Shown here: positions 20,694-33,395 of the stretch, piece by piece | Layout of the letters: each line of letters begins with the position of its first letter | Numbering within the stretch: position 1 is the stretch's first letter | From: Anaspis maculata | Taxonomy: Eukaryota; Arthropoda; Insecta; Coleoptera; Scraptiidae | Direction of reading: 5' to 3' | Length of the DNA: 64,000 nucleotides | Assembly: GCA_949128115.1 (NCBI GenBank) | Contig: OX421961.1 | Span: 87,961,277 to 88,025,276, forward strand | Translations under genes and position numbers: made by a program | The notes under the pieces: model-generated | What the model saw: the letters and a program-made list of their open reading frames with translations, nothing else | What the model was told of the DNA's origin: nothing | Databases searched by the model: none

Positions 20694-21945
20694 CTATATA
20701 TATGTAGCGGGTGTCCGCGCGAAAACTTACAGTTGCGATAATTTCGGCAATTTTCAAGATGCAGACTTCAAATTTCACAATGTAATTAGTAACGCGGGGG
20801 ACATCGGTTGGCATAAGTAAGAACGAAGCGGACCAATTCGTTTCACCCCTAGAAATCCCGTTTTTTTTCAAATGACCCCCTCCCCCGTCCAATTTTTTTT
20901 TTCTGAAAAAGAATGTTATTTTTGATACATCGGTGAAAAAAAAATCACATTTTTGAGAGATTCAATTTTTCAATGATACAAAATTGCAGCACAATAAATT
21001 TTGATGTTTCTTGTCGAAACGAGTACCTACTCATTACCATCGAATTGCTTGAGACTTCACGCTGGATGTTACCAAACAGATTGTACCTGACAACAACTCA
21101 CCCCCCCCCCCCTGTACAAGCCCCGCTATTGTTTTTATTTTTTTTTAATGTGAGAATGTTACTTCACTTCACTTTGTTAAAGGGAAGGTAAAATTCCCTT
21201 GGGAAGTTAAGTTGATACAAAAATTTGTGCAGAAAGTTTTTATTTGTCAAACTAAATATTTTTATAATTGGCTTCAAACAAATTCCAATACTTTGGATTT
21301 ATTGAGTTTTTTTATCCGTTGTACCCTTCTACCAGTGGTCTAGAACCTCAAGCACCCATTGATATTATTCAAATTAGATGGAATGGGTAAGTCGTTTTAG
21401 TATAGAGGTATACCCAGGGACAATGTTCATCAATTTTCTAAATCAATGACACAATGATAAGCCTCCTTTGCACGCTTACTTCACATCTTTATAAAAAAAA
21501 TATTGCGGAAGGGGCAAAGGCAACGGCGAAGGCACGAGCCCGTAGCCGCAGATGAATTTTTTCTCAAGATAATAATAATGCTGATAATAATCGACATATT
21601 TCAGGCGTTTCGCAGTTTCAGTTTTCAACTTCTTTAGCACAATAATTATTATCACTGAAAAAACTTAATTCCAATAATTTTTCTATCTTTGAAAATTTTT
21701 ACCAGAAAATCGGTCTTCTGGTCTTTTGAATTAGTTTAGTGAGATGAAGCGCCGTGGACACTTAAAAGGTAGGGGCGAGGGAGGAAGGGCGCTCGCCCTA
21801 TCATTGGCTATTGTATTTACCCGGTATTATTACCTTTTGATCAAAGTTAACCAGAGATGGAAATACCAAATACGCTACAGTAGTTTTGTCTAGTTTTCTT
21901 TTTTAACGGAACATCGACGAGGAAGTGGAAAATCCTCGGAAAAAC
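20694..21945. other. Unassigned stretch with a C11 run
   Basis: A homopolymer C tract is at 21102-21112. Otherwise AT-rich with no exon, RNA gene or bounded element recognised. Confidence 0.4.
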
Positions 21946-21999
21946 CTCACTGATATTGATATCCATCAAGAAAGCTAGAGAACGAGGGGTTAACCACCG

Positions 22000-22245
22000 T
22001 GGAGGTTTTCTGTCCCTTGCCTTGGAGATCCGTGGAGGTTTGGTGGAGATCCGTGGGGATTCTTGGAAATCCGTGGAGGTTTGGTGGAGATCCGTGGGGA
22101 TCCGTGGAGATCCGTGGAGGTTTTTGGGGATTCGTGGAGATCCATGGAGGTTCCGTGGAGATCCATGGAGGTTTCGTGGAGATCCATGGAGGTTTCGTGG
22201 AGATCCATGGAGGTTTTATGGAGATCCGTGGAGATTTGTGGAGAT
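22000..22245. repeat. Minisatellite, GGAGATCC(A/G)TGGAGGTTT-type units, locus 1
   Basis: About ten units of 21-24 bases, the central ones nearly identical (GGAGATCCATGGAGGTTTC). Unit lengths are multiples of three, so several frames on both strands stay open; those frames are not genes. A similar array is at 24713-24800. Confidence 0.85.
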
Positions 22246-22720
22246 TTTTGCTCAATTTGGACATTTTTCCGATATTTGAGGTCATGATATCTTTGGATCA
22301 ATATTTTGATAAGTTTGATTCGTTGGCCAGCTCTAGTTAAAAATAGTGAAGAAATACTTCCTATTGATAGAACGGCAAATTTTTGATATCGTTAATACAT
22401 AATTCTGTACTATCCCATTCAAATTCAAGACGACCTGTAACGGATATCACTCCTGTTTTCCTTTTCTTGTTTTCAAGTTATTGACTTTTAAGCCAAACAC
22501 GTAACTTCCGTGCTCGTCGAAATGTTCGTGTTTGTTGCGAATCGTTACGAATGAGAAAATCAAGGTAAGTGCTTGAGTAAGACCAGTTTGACATAAGCGA
22601 AATAGCACTTTTCGAGAATAAATCTTGGATGGAGTAAACTGCACACCGCACATAGGGGTATTTGATCAAAAAAGCTGGCCAAAAGTCGAAAAATAAAATG
22701 AAATTGTAGGAGAAAATTGA

Positions 22721-23897
22721 CAATTTTCGTAGCGTGCTTTTATTTTCTGCTCAAGTGATATAGGCAACCAACAATACAGCCGTTTTCACTGTTGCCTAAG
22801 TTGAGCCCGTGGGGTCCCACCAAGAGTTCTGTATTGACCCTGCATGACACAAAAGCTGAAATATCTGGCACGTATTCTGTTTTTTTTACAGCATACACTT
22901 CGAAAGGCACAATAACGATAACCTGCAATGAGCGATGTCGCACGCAGCTGTCGGCTAGCTGTCAAACGTTGACCAATGGTTGACCATTGTGAATGAAACG
23001 TCAATTGTCAAAAAAAAAGACCAGCAAGAATAGAGTGTGGTTACCATGGCGATAAGCAAGGAAAGTTAACAATAAGGGCTTGTCCTGAGCAATCATTTCA
23101 GGGACATGCGCTGAATTTTAGGCAGGCTTTTTGAAACAACCGGGCAAAAGCCTTCGAATCCTACTCTAATGCACCTGTAATGTAATACAGCGCGGAAGAT
23201 TTCCAACGCTAGTCTATTTTTGAGATAAAATAGCAGATATTTCATCTGTGCAAAAATTTTGTTCATGGCAAAAGGTGCGTTCAGTCAGCTTATTTAGCCG
23301 CAAGTTTTGATTTTAGTCGAAGCGCTGCATCGCTCATTGGCTGTTCTGAGGGAGCTGGTTCATAAGAGCCAATGGGCGTCTCTGCGCTTGCGACTAAAAT
23401 TATTTTGTCATGAACAAAATTTTTGCACAGGTGAAATATCTGCTTACATTACAGGTGCATTAGAGTAGGATTCGAAGGTTTTTGTCCGGTTGTTTCAAAA
23501 AGCCCGCCTAAAATTCAGCGCATGTCCCTGAAATGATTGCTCAGGACAAGCCCCTATTGTTAACTTTCCTTGCTTATCGCCATGGTAACCACACTCCATT
23601 CTTGCTGGTCTTTTTTTGACAATTGACGTTTCATTCACAATGGTCAACGTTTGACAGCTAGCCGACAGCTGCGTGCGACATCGCTCATTGCAGGTTATCG
23701 TTATTGTGCCTTTCAAAGTCTATGCTGTAAAGAAGAAAACAGAATACGTGCCAGATATTTCAGCTTTTGTGTCATGCAGGGTCAATACAGAACTCTTGAT
23801 GGGACGCCACGGGCTCAACTTAGGCAACAGTGAAAACGGCTGTATTGTTGGTTGCCTATATCACTTGAGCGGAAAATAAAAGCACGCTACGAAAATG
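22721..23897. mobile_element. 1.2-kb palindromic element (CATTTTCGTAGCGTGC ends)
   Basis: The arms, 22721 to about 23270 and about 23408 to 23897, carry TTGCCTAAGTTGAGCCCG, GACATGCGCTGAATTTTAGG and CAATTGACGTTTCATTCA in both orientations. The right flank is TA, the left GA. A smaller inverted repeat lies in the loop (TTTTAGTCGAAGCGCTG..CTGCGCTTGCGACTAAAA). Confidence 0.8.
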
Positions 23898-25747
23898 TAC
23901 AGTTGTATTGTTACTCGTATGTTGCGTATAGGAGCTGTGTTTCATTCCTCTTTTTCACGTACTTTACCCCTTTTTATGCTTTTGCGCGATGCTTTTGATG
24001 CGTTGTTATCCTTTTCTTGAGCACTTTCGGTTTTTTCCCTACATTCCATTTTTTCTTTACACGCGTCGACTGCCTTATCATGCGACTTTCTTCCCGTTTC
24101 GTGTGAGTTATTCTTACTTTTTAATGTTTTTTTTACGATTCTTAGCGATTTTCAGCCCTGTTTCTTGTTTTATTACGCGTTCTTTTCAGATTGTCCTCGC
24201 CCAACACCTCTATTCCGCTCCACGGTCCCGTTTGTGCCTTTTGGTAGCGTATTACAACTAAACAATGTCTTTTCCTGCTTTTCTCAAGATTTCTTGCCAT
24301 TTCCTGCCCTGTCTTGTTTTATGGCGCGTTATTTCCAGCTTTTCCCGGCTCAACAACTCTTTTTACTCCCCAGTCCCATTAGTGTGTTTATTCTTTCGTT
24401 AAGTACCATTTACACTTCGTTCGGGAGGTTGCATATCCGCCCGGCGCTAAAAATAGACTGCGTAGTTTCCTACTTTTCATGAATTTTTTCTTCAAAATGT
24501 GTGTATCTTCCGCAAAATTCCTTTCAGAAAACCTTCTTAGCCACTGTTATTTGTAGTCCATTCCTACGAATGATCAAAATCGAGGTCGCCTTTATGACAC
24601 GGTCACAATCACAAACTTATCAGAAAACAATTGGATTTGATTCCCACTTGAGACAACCCTATATGCAGTATGTGTGTACGAATGTATGCAAAAACTGCGC
24701 ATGCGCTAGAGTGTGGGGATTCATGGAGATTTTGTGGAGATCCGTGGGGATCCGTGGGGATCCGTGGAGATATTGTGGAGGTATTGGAGGTTTTACTCTA
24801 TTTGGAGGTTTTTTTGTACCAGATTTTTGACCGTGGTCGACCCCTCGCTAGAGAATGAGCGATAGAAGAACAAGACCAAATGAAAAAAATCGGTTTTGTC
24901 ACCCCATAACTTTCCCGGCAAGTAGCAAGGAACGAATAGAAGGATTTTGAGCCTGATGTCCCTTCAGCAATGATGAAAGCCAAGCCCGGTGTTATAGGTA
25001 TCTATACCTTGATGAAATTCGAAAAAAGCCAACTTTGAAGGGCTGTATCTTCGTTATTAGGCCGAACTTTGTAAAATGGTGTATAGATTTCCGTCATATT
25101 TTGAAGAGATCTACCCACAGCTCATTTTTTTGGTATCATCGCTGGAGCACCCTGTATACATACATACATGTACCTAGGTACATACATACATACTACCTAC
25201 AGCTTTGCGAATAGATATGTAATAGTTATTATGTTGCGGCAGATTCAGAGATAGCTCTTCAGTTCCCACTATTTTGAACTCCGACTTTAGGACTAGACTG
25301 GGACTAGATGCTGTGACGGGACAGACTGACAGATAGATAAAGCCAGGACAAGCACCTTCCCGTATGGACAAGTGCACTAAAAGAAAAGAAGTGGGGACTT
25401 TCTCCATTATAAAATCTAATGTGAATGGGTGCAGTAGGTACATAAATGGTAATGAGTTCGAGCAATGATGGTCTGCTTTCTGCTTTTCCAGTTTTCAGTT
25501 CGATAAGGTCTACTACATGCACTTTGTACACATGGTGGTGGCTTGGTTTTGAATGTTTTGATAAGGACGACACCATAATAACGAAGTTTGCAGCAGGCCA
25601 CTAACCCTGCTGACGTTCAATGTAGGCCGAGCACACTGCGGTTAACTTTTGATGCTCGTTACTTTATTATTGCGGCGACTGGTGTGTCATTCCATTTGAT
25701 TAAAGAGTCGAGACTGTCGAGAGTGACATGGTTCACGTCGTTTTTAA
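23898..25747. other. Unassigned stretch with minisatellite and simple repeats
   Basis: Contains a T/C-rich block (23940-24480), the second minisatellite (24713-24800), an unpaired CACCCTGTA terminus at 25149 and a (TACA)n tract at 25155-25195. No gene was recognised. Confidence 0.45.
24713..24800. repeat. Minisatellite, locus 2
   Basis: GTGGGGATTCATGGAGATTTT, GTGGAGATCCGTGGGGATC and related units, in the same orientation as locus 1. Both arrays run into a similar tail (CTCAATTTGGACATTTTT against CTCTATTTGGAGGTTTTT), so they share ancestry rather than just unit composition. Confidence 0.75.
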
Positions 25748-26055
25748 GGACGGAGTTGAATTGGTAAAATAAGCGTTGCGGAATCAATCCCTGTGGGTTC
25801 ACCTCTTGACAGAACCTCACAATTTAGGTCTCTCTCGGAAGCTACAATGATGTACTTTGGTTTGAGTCCATTGGCTTATCCAAAATCCAAAAATCAAAAA
25901 AATTGTTTTTCGATCTTAGAAATGCCGATGGGCTCAAACCAAAGTACATCATTGTAGCTTTCGAAAGAGCCCTGGTAAAATGGTAAGATTCTGCCAAGGA
26001 ATAAACCCACAGGGATTGATTCCGCAACGCCTATTTTACCAATATAACTCCGTCC
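25748..26055. mobile_element. TTAA-type palindromic MITE, copy 1
   Basis: TTAA-GGACGGAGTTGAATTGGTAA at the left, the inverse ending CTCCGTCC then CTAA at the right. The arms carry GCGTTGCGGAATCAATCC and GCTACAATGATGTACTTTGG in both orientations around a T/A-rich loop. Same family as 51408-51732. Confidence 0.8.
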
Positions 26056-27319
26056 CTAAGCCTGGACAGAATAGATCGAAGGGGATCAAACAGTGCCTGG
26101 GCGAGAATGAGTATGGTACAGCAGTATGTATTTATGTAGGTAGGTAATCACCGTACCGTGCACGGGGTATCAGCTGGGGACACTTTGATACTTAATGCGC
26201 GACCCCAAAAAGGCTGCGATATGATGAATTTATAGAATTAGGTTCGTTACCGTTTGGGTTTTTTAATTAATTGAAAGTCCGTGCGGGGTGGTGCACTGAG
26301 CACTGGCGTTCAACAAATTTACTTTGTTCGGACCATGTTTGAGTTCTATTACAGCAGCACTAATCGGCACGAATGCAGTCACCAACACGAAACTGATATT
26401 GGGTCACATTCACATCACATTCATCACAATCATCAATTTTGCATCAGGCATTTCGAATTTTAGGTATAGTTGCTTTCATTGACATTGTGTGAAACTTGAA
26501 CACGTTCACTCTCCATGTGTCGTGGAAATTATACAACCAAGCTCTCAAGTTCCGCGTTTTTCCCTATGCCATTTCCCCATTTCCCCCATGGTATACACTG
26601 GACTTCGTTCAACTCCGCAAGTCGATAAAGTCCAATGGCCATAACAGAGATTTTTGTTATCATAAAAAAAAGGAATTTCCTTTTTCAAATTTTGGCGATA
26701 ATTTATGTGGATGCTAAAATTCAAGTACTGGTTACCCCTGAGTCCTATGTCTCAATACAAATTTTACTGAATCAACCCCGCCGCCGGTCGCTATTGCGCT
26801 AAAAATTCCGAACGGTCTTTCGTTCTTCCAATTTTGCGAGAACTATCTCTTTATAGAGCACTTCTCCAAACAGGAAGGCGCTTATTTCCTCGCTTTGTCT
26901 GTCTAATATATCTCTCTTCCCTGAGAAGTTATCCCGGGTACGGACGGACGGACGGACGGACAAAGTGAAGCTAAAAGCGCCTTTTTCCCATTTTTTGGGA
27001 AAGTGCGCTGAAAATGTACTGCTGTCATTAACCTTTTCGGCAAGCGATCAACCCAGTCGCTATAAATAAACTACTCAACAATTGAAGTGGCCCACCCAAA
27101 ATTTTTAATGAAGTTCAAAGTGCCCTAGCTCCCGACAAAATAGGACTAATCCCAAATTTTTCCTTTTCTCACATACCTGCTCTCTTTGTCTATCAAAGGA
27201 TGGATACAGAATCAAGTTCAAATCTTCCGTGTTGGTTACACAGGGCGTCGCGTAAAACCCTGCAAAAACTAAAAAGTTTGAGTAACTCCCAATTCGAAAA
27301 AACAAGTTATTGAATATTT
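26056..27319. other. Unassigned stretch with (GGAC)n
   Basis: A GGACGGACGGACGGACGGAC tract lies at 26943-26962. No exon was recognised. Confidence 0.4.
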
Positions 27320-28254
27320 TTAACTGGTCCAGGGAGGTTGGTACACCCATATCTCGAAACGGTTTTTCAGTTTTCCAAAAATCTTTCTTCACTACTAGTG
27401 GGGTCGGTACACATTAAAAAACGGTACTATACGGCATTTGATGATACAGAAAATTTCTTCTGCATGAGTGTTCTACAAGGTCTATCGAACGATATTAGAA
27501 GGGGAAGCACAAAAGCTTCCCCTTAGGGGCACCGCCGGGGCCCTGTCAAGTTGACGGTCCAAGAACTCCTACCAAACCATCTTTCAATTTCGTTGAATCA
27601 CTGAAATGGGGATGATGTGACTCCATTGCGAATCTCGATGGCATTGGTCGCCATGTCTCTTTCATCCTTCATGATTGAAAAAATAATTTCTTCGGGAGGT
27701 CAGAGAAATCACTTTTAATTTTTTTATACATACAAGAGGATGCGAAGTGGGCATGTTTTGTGTCTCAACCTGTTATTTGGCATTCCCAAAATCCCATTAT
27801 GAAGTCAGTTTTTCAAATTCTCAATTTTGGGTTAATTGGTAGGCTAAGAAGTAGGTATTTTTTTAACTTCCATTTCAGACGTACTTTTTTCAGTGTCCAA
27901 CTGGAGGTTATTGGGATCATCATCAGGGGTGGATACACTGAACTTTTTTCTAAACATTATGTCGAGAAAATCAATTCTAAACGCGCATAGAGAGTACACA
28001 AATTATTTTTCTTTCGGTCGGTCGAATTGCGATGCCTACTACGCCCGTCAGGGAGAACGCTGAGCTTCGCCAGCCTAAACTAAACTGCTTGACAATTGAA
28101 CTGCAACACCTAAAAATTAGGTGCGTTTTCAAATTGAGATAGCTCAAAAAATATCTGACGGATTCCAGAAATTCAGGCATGTGAGGAAAGATCATTTCTT
28201 TGACTATCGAGTGCTGGTATTGATGATAAGTTTGATTGCACAATTTGTCATATA

Positions 28255-29944
28255 CAGGGTGCCAACGGAAAGCGTGCAGATATGGGCAATCTTTCACCTT
28301 GTGCAACTTTCGAAAAAAAAGTCCGAGATTTTTTCTATCGCGTGCTTTTGAAAGGTTGAATCATTATGCCGAAACGGTTTTGTAATTTTGACCCTAACTT
28401 TTTTTCTCAAAAAATTGTGCTCAATTTTCTGAAATATGCACTTTCTGATTGAGAAAAAGAAATAGAGACATTGTTTGTTTTCAAACGGCGTCCATATTGA
28501 ATTTATTTACGGAAATTTTCATTGGAGCCTCCACATCCCCTAGAAACTACCCCTTTTAGGACACCGTCTCACAACAAGATATCCAATGCTTCATTTAAAA
28601 GGCCTAAGAAGAGTACTCATCAATAATTGGATTTAAATAAAACTACGATGACCCCACACGTACAGCTCCCTAAAAATCACCCCTTGACTTCAAGGGACAG
28701 GGTTGGTATGATAAAACATGTAATACATGAAAATTCCAAAAAACGTCTTTATCAACTGTTCCACTGACAAAGTGATGCTACACGATGACCCTTTACGTAG
28801 GTCATCCCAACAGTAGCTATCCTCTCGAAAAAGAACAACCCTTCAAAAAACCAGTACTTCCGCAATACCTCATTAGTTAGGATTTTTTAAAAATCTGTCG
28901 CAATAGTTTGCCGCTACGATGATTTCATTCACATATCTACCCGAAACTACCCCTTCAACTACCCCTTCAATATCGCATAGCCTCTACCTTGATGCGTTAT
29001 TCACGAGTTGAAAAAACTTTTGCCTACTAACCGTTTCATTGAAATGATGGTGTTTTCTACGATGATAGTACAAAACCTTTCCTGAAACTACCCCTAGAAA
29101 TCGCCACTTTAGTTAAAGGTATGCAAACCTCATTTGGAAGCTCAGAGAAGGTGCGATTGAATAAGTTCAAAATGATTTCGCGATGACCTTACACGCATCA
29201 AGGTAAAGGCTATGCGATATTGAAGGGGTAGTTAAAAGGGTAGTTTCGGGTAGATATGTGAATGAAATCATCGTAGCGGCAAACTATTGCACATATATAT
29301 TTTGGAAAAATTCCAACAAATGAGGTATTGCGGAAGTACTGGTTTTTTAAAGGGTAGTTCTTTTCCGAGAGGGTAGCTACTGTTGGGATGACTTACGCAG
29401 AGGGTCATCGTGTAGCATCACTTTTTTAGTGGAACAGTTGAAAAAGAAGTTTTTTTGAATTTTTATGGACATATTGCATGTCTTATCCTACCAACCCTGT
29501 CCCTTGAAGTCAAGGGGTGGTTTTTAGGGAGCTGTACGTGTGGGGTCATCGCAGTATCCTTATTTCAATCCAATTATTGATGAGTAATTTCCTTATGCCT
29601 TTTAAATGAAGCATTGCATATCTTGTTGTGAGATGGGGTCCCAATAGGGGTAGTTTCTAGGGGATGTGGAGGCTCAAATGAAAATCTTCGTGAGCAAATT
29701 CAATATGGACGCCGTTTGAAAACAAACAATGTCTCTATTTCTTTTTCTTAATCAGAAAGTGCATATTTCAGAAAATTGAGCACAATTTTTTGAAAAAAAA
29801 GTTAGGGTAAAAATTCCAAAACCGTTTCGGCATAATGATTCAACCTTTCAAAAGCAGGCGATAGAAAAAATCTCGGATTTTTTTTTCGAAAGTTGCACAA
29901 GGTGAAAGATTGCCCATATCTGCACGTTTTCCGTTGGCACCCTG
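28255..29944. mobile_element. Inner palindrome of the giant palindrome (CAGGGTGCCAACGG ends)
   Basis: TA-CAGGGTGCCAACGGAAA at the left and the inverse CCGTTGGCACCCTG-TA at the right, 1690 bases, sharing its centre with the outer palindrome. The arms keep CCCTTGACTTCAAGGGACAG, CATCGTAGCGGCAAACTATT and CTACCCTCTCGG-type blocks in both orientations; the loop is about 29005-29195. Confidence 0.82.
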
Positions 29945-30924
29945 TATATGACAAATTGTGCAATCAAACTCATCATCAATACCAGCACTCCATAGTCAAA
30001 GGAATGACCTTTCCTCACATGCCTGAATTTCTGGAATCCGTCAAACATTTTTCGAGCTATCTCAATTTGAAAACGCACATAATTTTTAGGTGTTGCAGTT
30101 CAATTGTCAAGCAGTTTAGTATGAAATCAGCCGAAAAAAAATTCAAAATTGACTAAAATGCTGAGTGCTGACTCAGAATTGAATTTCGAACCATATAATG
30201 AGTGTTTCAGGCAGTTTCGAATTTGTTTAGGCTGTTTTCATACTAGATTAGTCTGGCGATGCTCAGCGTTCTCCCTGACGGGTGTAGTAGGCTTCGCAAT
30301 TCGACCGACCGAAAGAAAAATGATTTGTGTACTCTCCATGTGCGGTTTAGGATTGATTTTCTCGACATATAATGTTTAGAAAATACTTCAGTCTATCCAC
30401 CCCTGCGATTATTTCAATAACATCCAGTTGGACATTGAAAAAAATACGTCTGAACTGGATGTTGAAAAATACCTGCTTCTTAGCCTACCAATTAACCCAA
30501 AGCAAAGAAATTGAAAAATTGACTTCATAATAGGATTTTGGGAATGCCAAATAACAGGTTAAGACACAAAACATGCCAACATCGCATCATTTTGTATGTA
30601 TAAAAAAATAAAAAGTGATTTCTCTGACCTCCCGAAGAAATTATTTTTTCAAGCATGAAGGATGAAAGAGATATGGCGACCAATGCCATCGAGATTCACA
30701 ATGGAGTCACATCATCCCCATTTGAGTGATACAACGAAATTGGAAGATGGTTTGGTAGGAGTTCTTGGACCGTCAACTTGACAGGGCCCCCTGCGGCCCC
30801 CCTAAGGGGAAGCTTTTGGGCTTCCCCTTCTAATATCGTTCGATTGACTTTGTAGAACACTCATGCAAAAGGAATTTTCTGTATCATTAAATGCCGTATA
30901 GGAATGGCTACCAACCCCACTATA

Positions 30925-31777
30925 CAGGGTGATTTGAAAAAAACAACTTTTTAGTTTTTTGGTCATAGCTTATTAACCTTATTGACTGATTTTTACAATA
31001 TGAACCTCATGTTGAAGCTGAAGCTTCAAGAAACAAGAATATGTCTTCGAAATTGATGCAGAAGAAAACTTGAAATTAGGACTCTGCATAAAAAATGACG
31101 CAGATCTGAATGACCCCCGAAATCAGATCTGGAGATGGAGCTCGTCGGAAATCAATTTGCTTTGAAGTGAACCATTCAAAATAATTACTCTAAGATACAT
31201 CCCTTCCTGTACAAAAGAAGATTCCTTGATGAGGGAATTGAATTATGGCTGCATGTTTTAGGGAGAAAATCAGTGTCCCTCTTACCTGAAAACTAATGTT
31301 ACCTACGTTACGAATATCAAAGCTGGGAATTATTATTGAATCGAGGAAAATCCAACAATGTTTCTAAATTCAATTACCAGCTTTGTTGTTCATAACGTAG
31401 GTTGCATCAGTTTCCAGGTAAAAGGGACACTGATTTTCTCCTGAAAACATGCAGCCATAATTTAATTCACTCGTGAAGAAATCTTCTTGCATACAGGAAG
31501 AGGTATATGCTGAAATGATCATTTTGAATGGTTGACTTCGAAGCATATTGATTTCGGACGAGTTCCATCTCCAGATCTGATTTTGGGGGTTATTCAGATC
31601 TGTGTCATTTTTGATGCAGCGTCTCAATTTCAAGTTTTCTTCTGCATCAATTCCGAATACATATTCTTGTTCCCTGAAGCCTTAGCTTTAACATGAGCTA
31701 CAGATTATAAAAATCGGTCAACAAGGAAAAAAGCTATGACCAAAAAACCAAGAAGTTGTTTTTCTCGAATAACCCTG
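30925..31777. mobile_element. Palindromic element inserted in the giant palindrome's right arm
   Basis: TA-CAGGGTGATTTGAAAAAAAC at the left and inverse ...AATAACCCTG-TA at the right. The arms hold TTGGTCATAGCTT, CAGATCTGGAGATGGA and AGGGACACTGATTTTCTCC in both orientations; the loop is 31334-31378. The intact target (CACTAGTG) is still seen in the left arm at 27404-27411, so insertion at that TA is documented. Confidence 0.88.
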
Positions 31778-32744
31778 TAGTGAAGAATAGTCGTCGCGGT
31801 ACGGGCCTAAAATCGTCCAAGTTCTGCACTTCTAACGATTTCGATTATTTTCGGCACAGATGATCATTGGACCTATTCAAGCGTTTTGACCCGCAGCACC
31901 ACGAAATTTGCCCCTCAGGAACGGAGGGGTGGGGGTATCTTCAGAATTTGAAGCTCCAGGTCTGGTATGGTCCAATGAAGACCCACAAAGGCAAGTGAGT
32001 AGTCATTTCCGAATGATTTTCATCCGCTGATGTCGATTCTCACATGAAAAATGAGTTGCGCAGTCATTTGACAAAGATAATTGGTAATAATGATGAAATC
32101 AAGTGGTCATCTACTGAACTCTGTAGGAACTTGTTTTTTTGTGATAGATTCATGCAACTTGGTAGGGCTGTTCATTATTACTTACTTTCCAAATATGGAG
32201 GGAGCACCACGCGTTCCGACGCATGACGTCGCGACGCAATGTCAAAAAACATAGTGGTCGTCATTTCCAAAATAGTCGATATATTATCATAGTTTATTTG
32301 ATTTCTTTCATCAAACCATATGCTTTCGATATTCAATAGCATATTTCTGTCGACTTGGGGAAACGGTGGACTACCAGTGGTGAGTCAGGTGTCTGCTAGA
32401 GGGAACTGTGAGGTTTCTTTACCCCCAAATTTCCACGGTCAACATCTTCGGATAAAACTATTTTTAAGTTTGTCCATACAAATAATTATGTCATCTGGTC
32501 AACATTCTCCATGTTTCGTCCTTCTAAGGACTCCTAAGTATGGTTTATACAGATTTTGCAACCGCGCGAGATCATTCTCAGACTACCTAGTGAAGTGACC
32601 GATTCTGGAATACCGTTTTGTTTCAAATGGGTAAAAAAGGAATAAATGCAATTTCTGTGATTCTAGTGTTAGGGTATGAATAAAGTCTCGGATATGAATG
32701 AAGTAAATACGTCTGAAAAAAGCACCAATATCAAAATCTTGAAT

Positions 32745-32890
32745 TCTTGAATTCGATTCCCGGCACAGTGCTTTGTGCTATAGAAACAAAGTTTCTCAGC
32801 TCGTGATATTTGGGAATCAAATTCAGCAAACTCCTATGACATAAGAAATGCCGATAAGGATAAACACAAACAAATAAACAAACAATAATG
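32745..32890 (+). repeat. Possible SINE fragment
   Basis: TTCGATTCCCGGCAC resembles a B-box with its 3' neighbour, and the stretch ends in an A-rich AAACAAATAAACAAAC tail. No A-box was found upstream, so at best the 3' part of a tRNA-derived SINE. Confidence 0.3.
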
Positions 32891-33034
32891 GTACAATCAT
32901 TTGATACGGTCTCATACAAAGCGATTTCTTTCTTTCTGTTCGGTGGCATCGATATTAACAGGCGATTAATCGTTATAATAATTTATAGTTTAGTTTGTAA
33001 GAGTTGTGTAACCGAGTATGTACCTAATATGGTA

Positions 33035-33395
33035 CCGAGAGTTCATAAATTAAATGGGTCAAGGGTGCCTGTGAATTCAAAAACGTCTGTCTAAACTAGG
33101 GTAATCCTTTTGTAATAAATTTGTCAAATTTTGACAAGTTACGTCCCATAATATTGATCTCTGATCTGCCATAAGTGCACGAGAATACTCCGAGTTCAAA
33201 AATACTCCTCGATCATGTAGGTTTTGTGCCCTGCCGTGAAAACCACTTTTAAAATGTTCCGAAAACAAAAACTGCGGCTGACTTGACAGATTACGATAAC
33301 CAAAAAATTACAGACATCAAATGAACGATGCTAGTTCCGACAGATGTTTTCAACCTCACAGCCGCCCTTGACCCATTTAATTTATGAACGCTCGG
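33035..33395. mobile_element. Small element, CCGAGAGTTCATAAATT ends, copy 1
   Basis: GTA-CCGAGAGTTCATAAATTAAA at the left and the inverse (AATTTATGAACGCTCGG-TAC) at the right, 361 bases, TA on both sides. Next to the ends both sides carry AATGGGTCAAGGG. The inside is not palindromic. Copy 2 is at 36390-36575. Confidence 0.75.

Noticed and set aside
21947..22340. Overlapping open frames of 74-113 codons on both strands
   Set aside because: They are translations of the minisatellite, whose units are multiples of three; all frames stay open for that reason.
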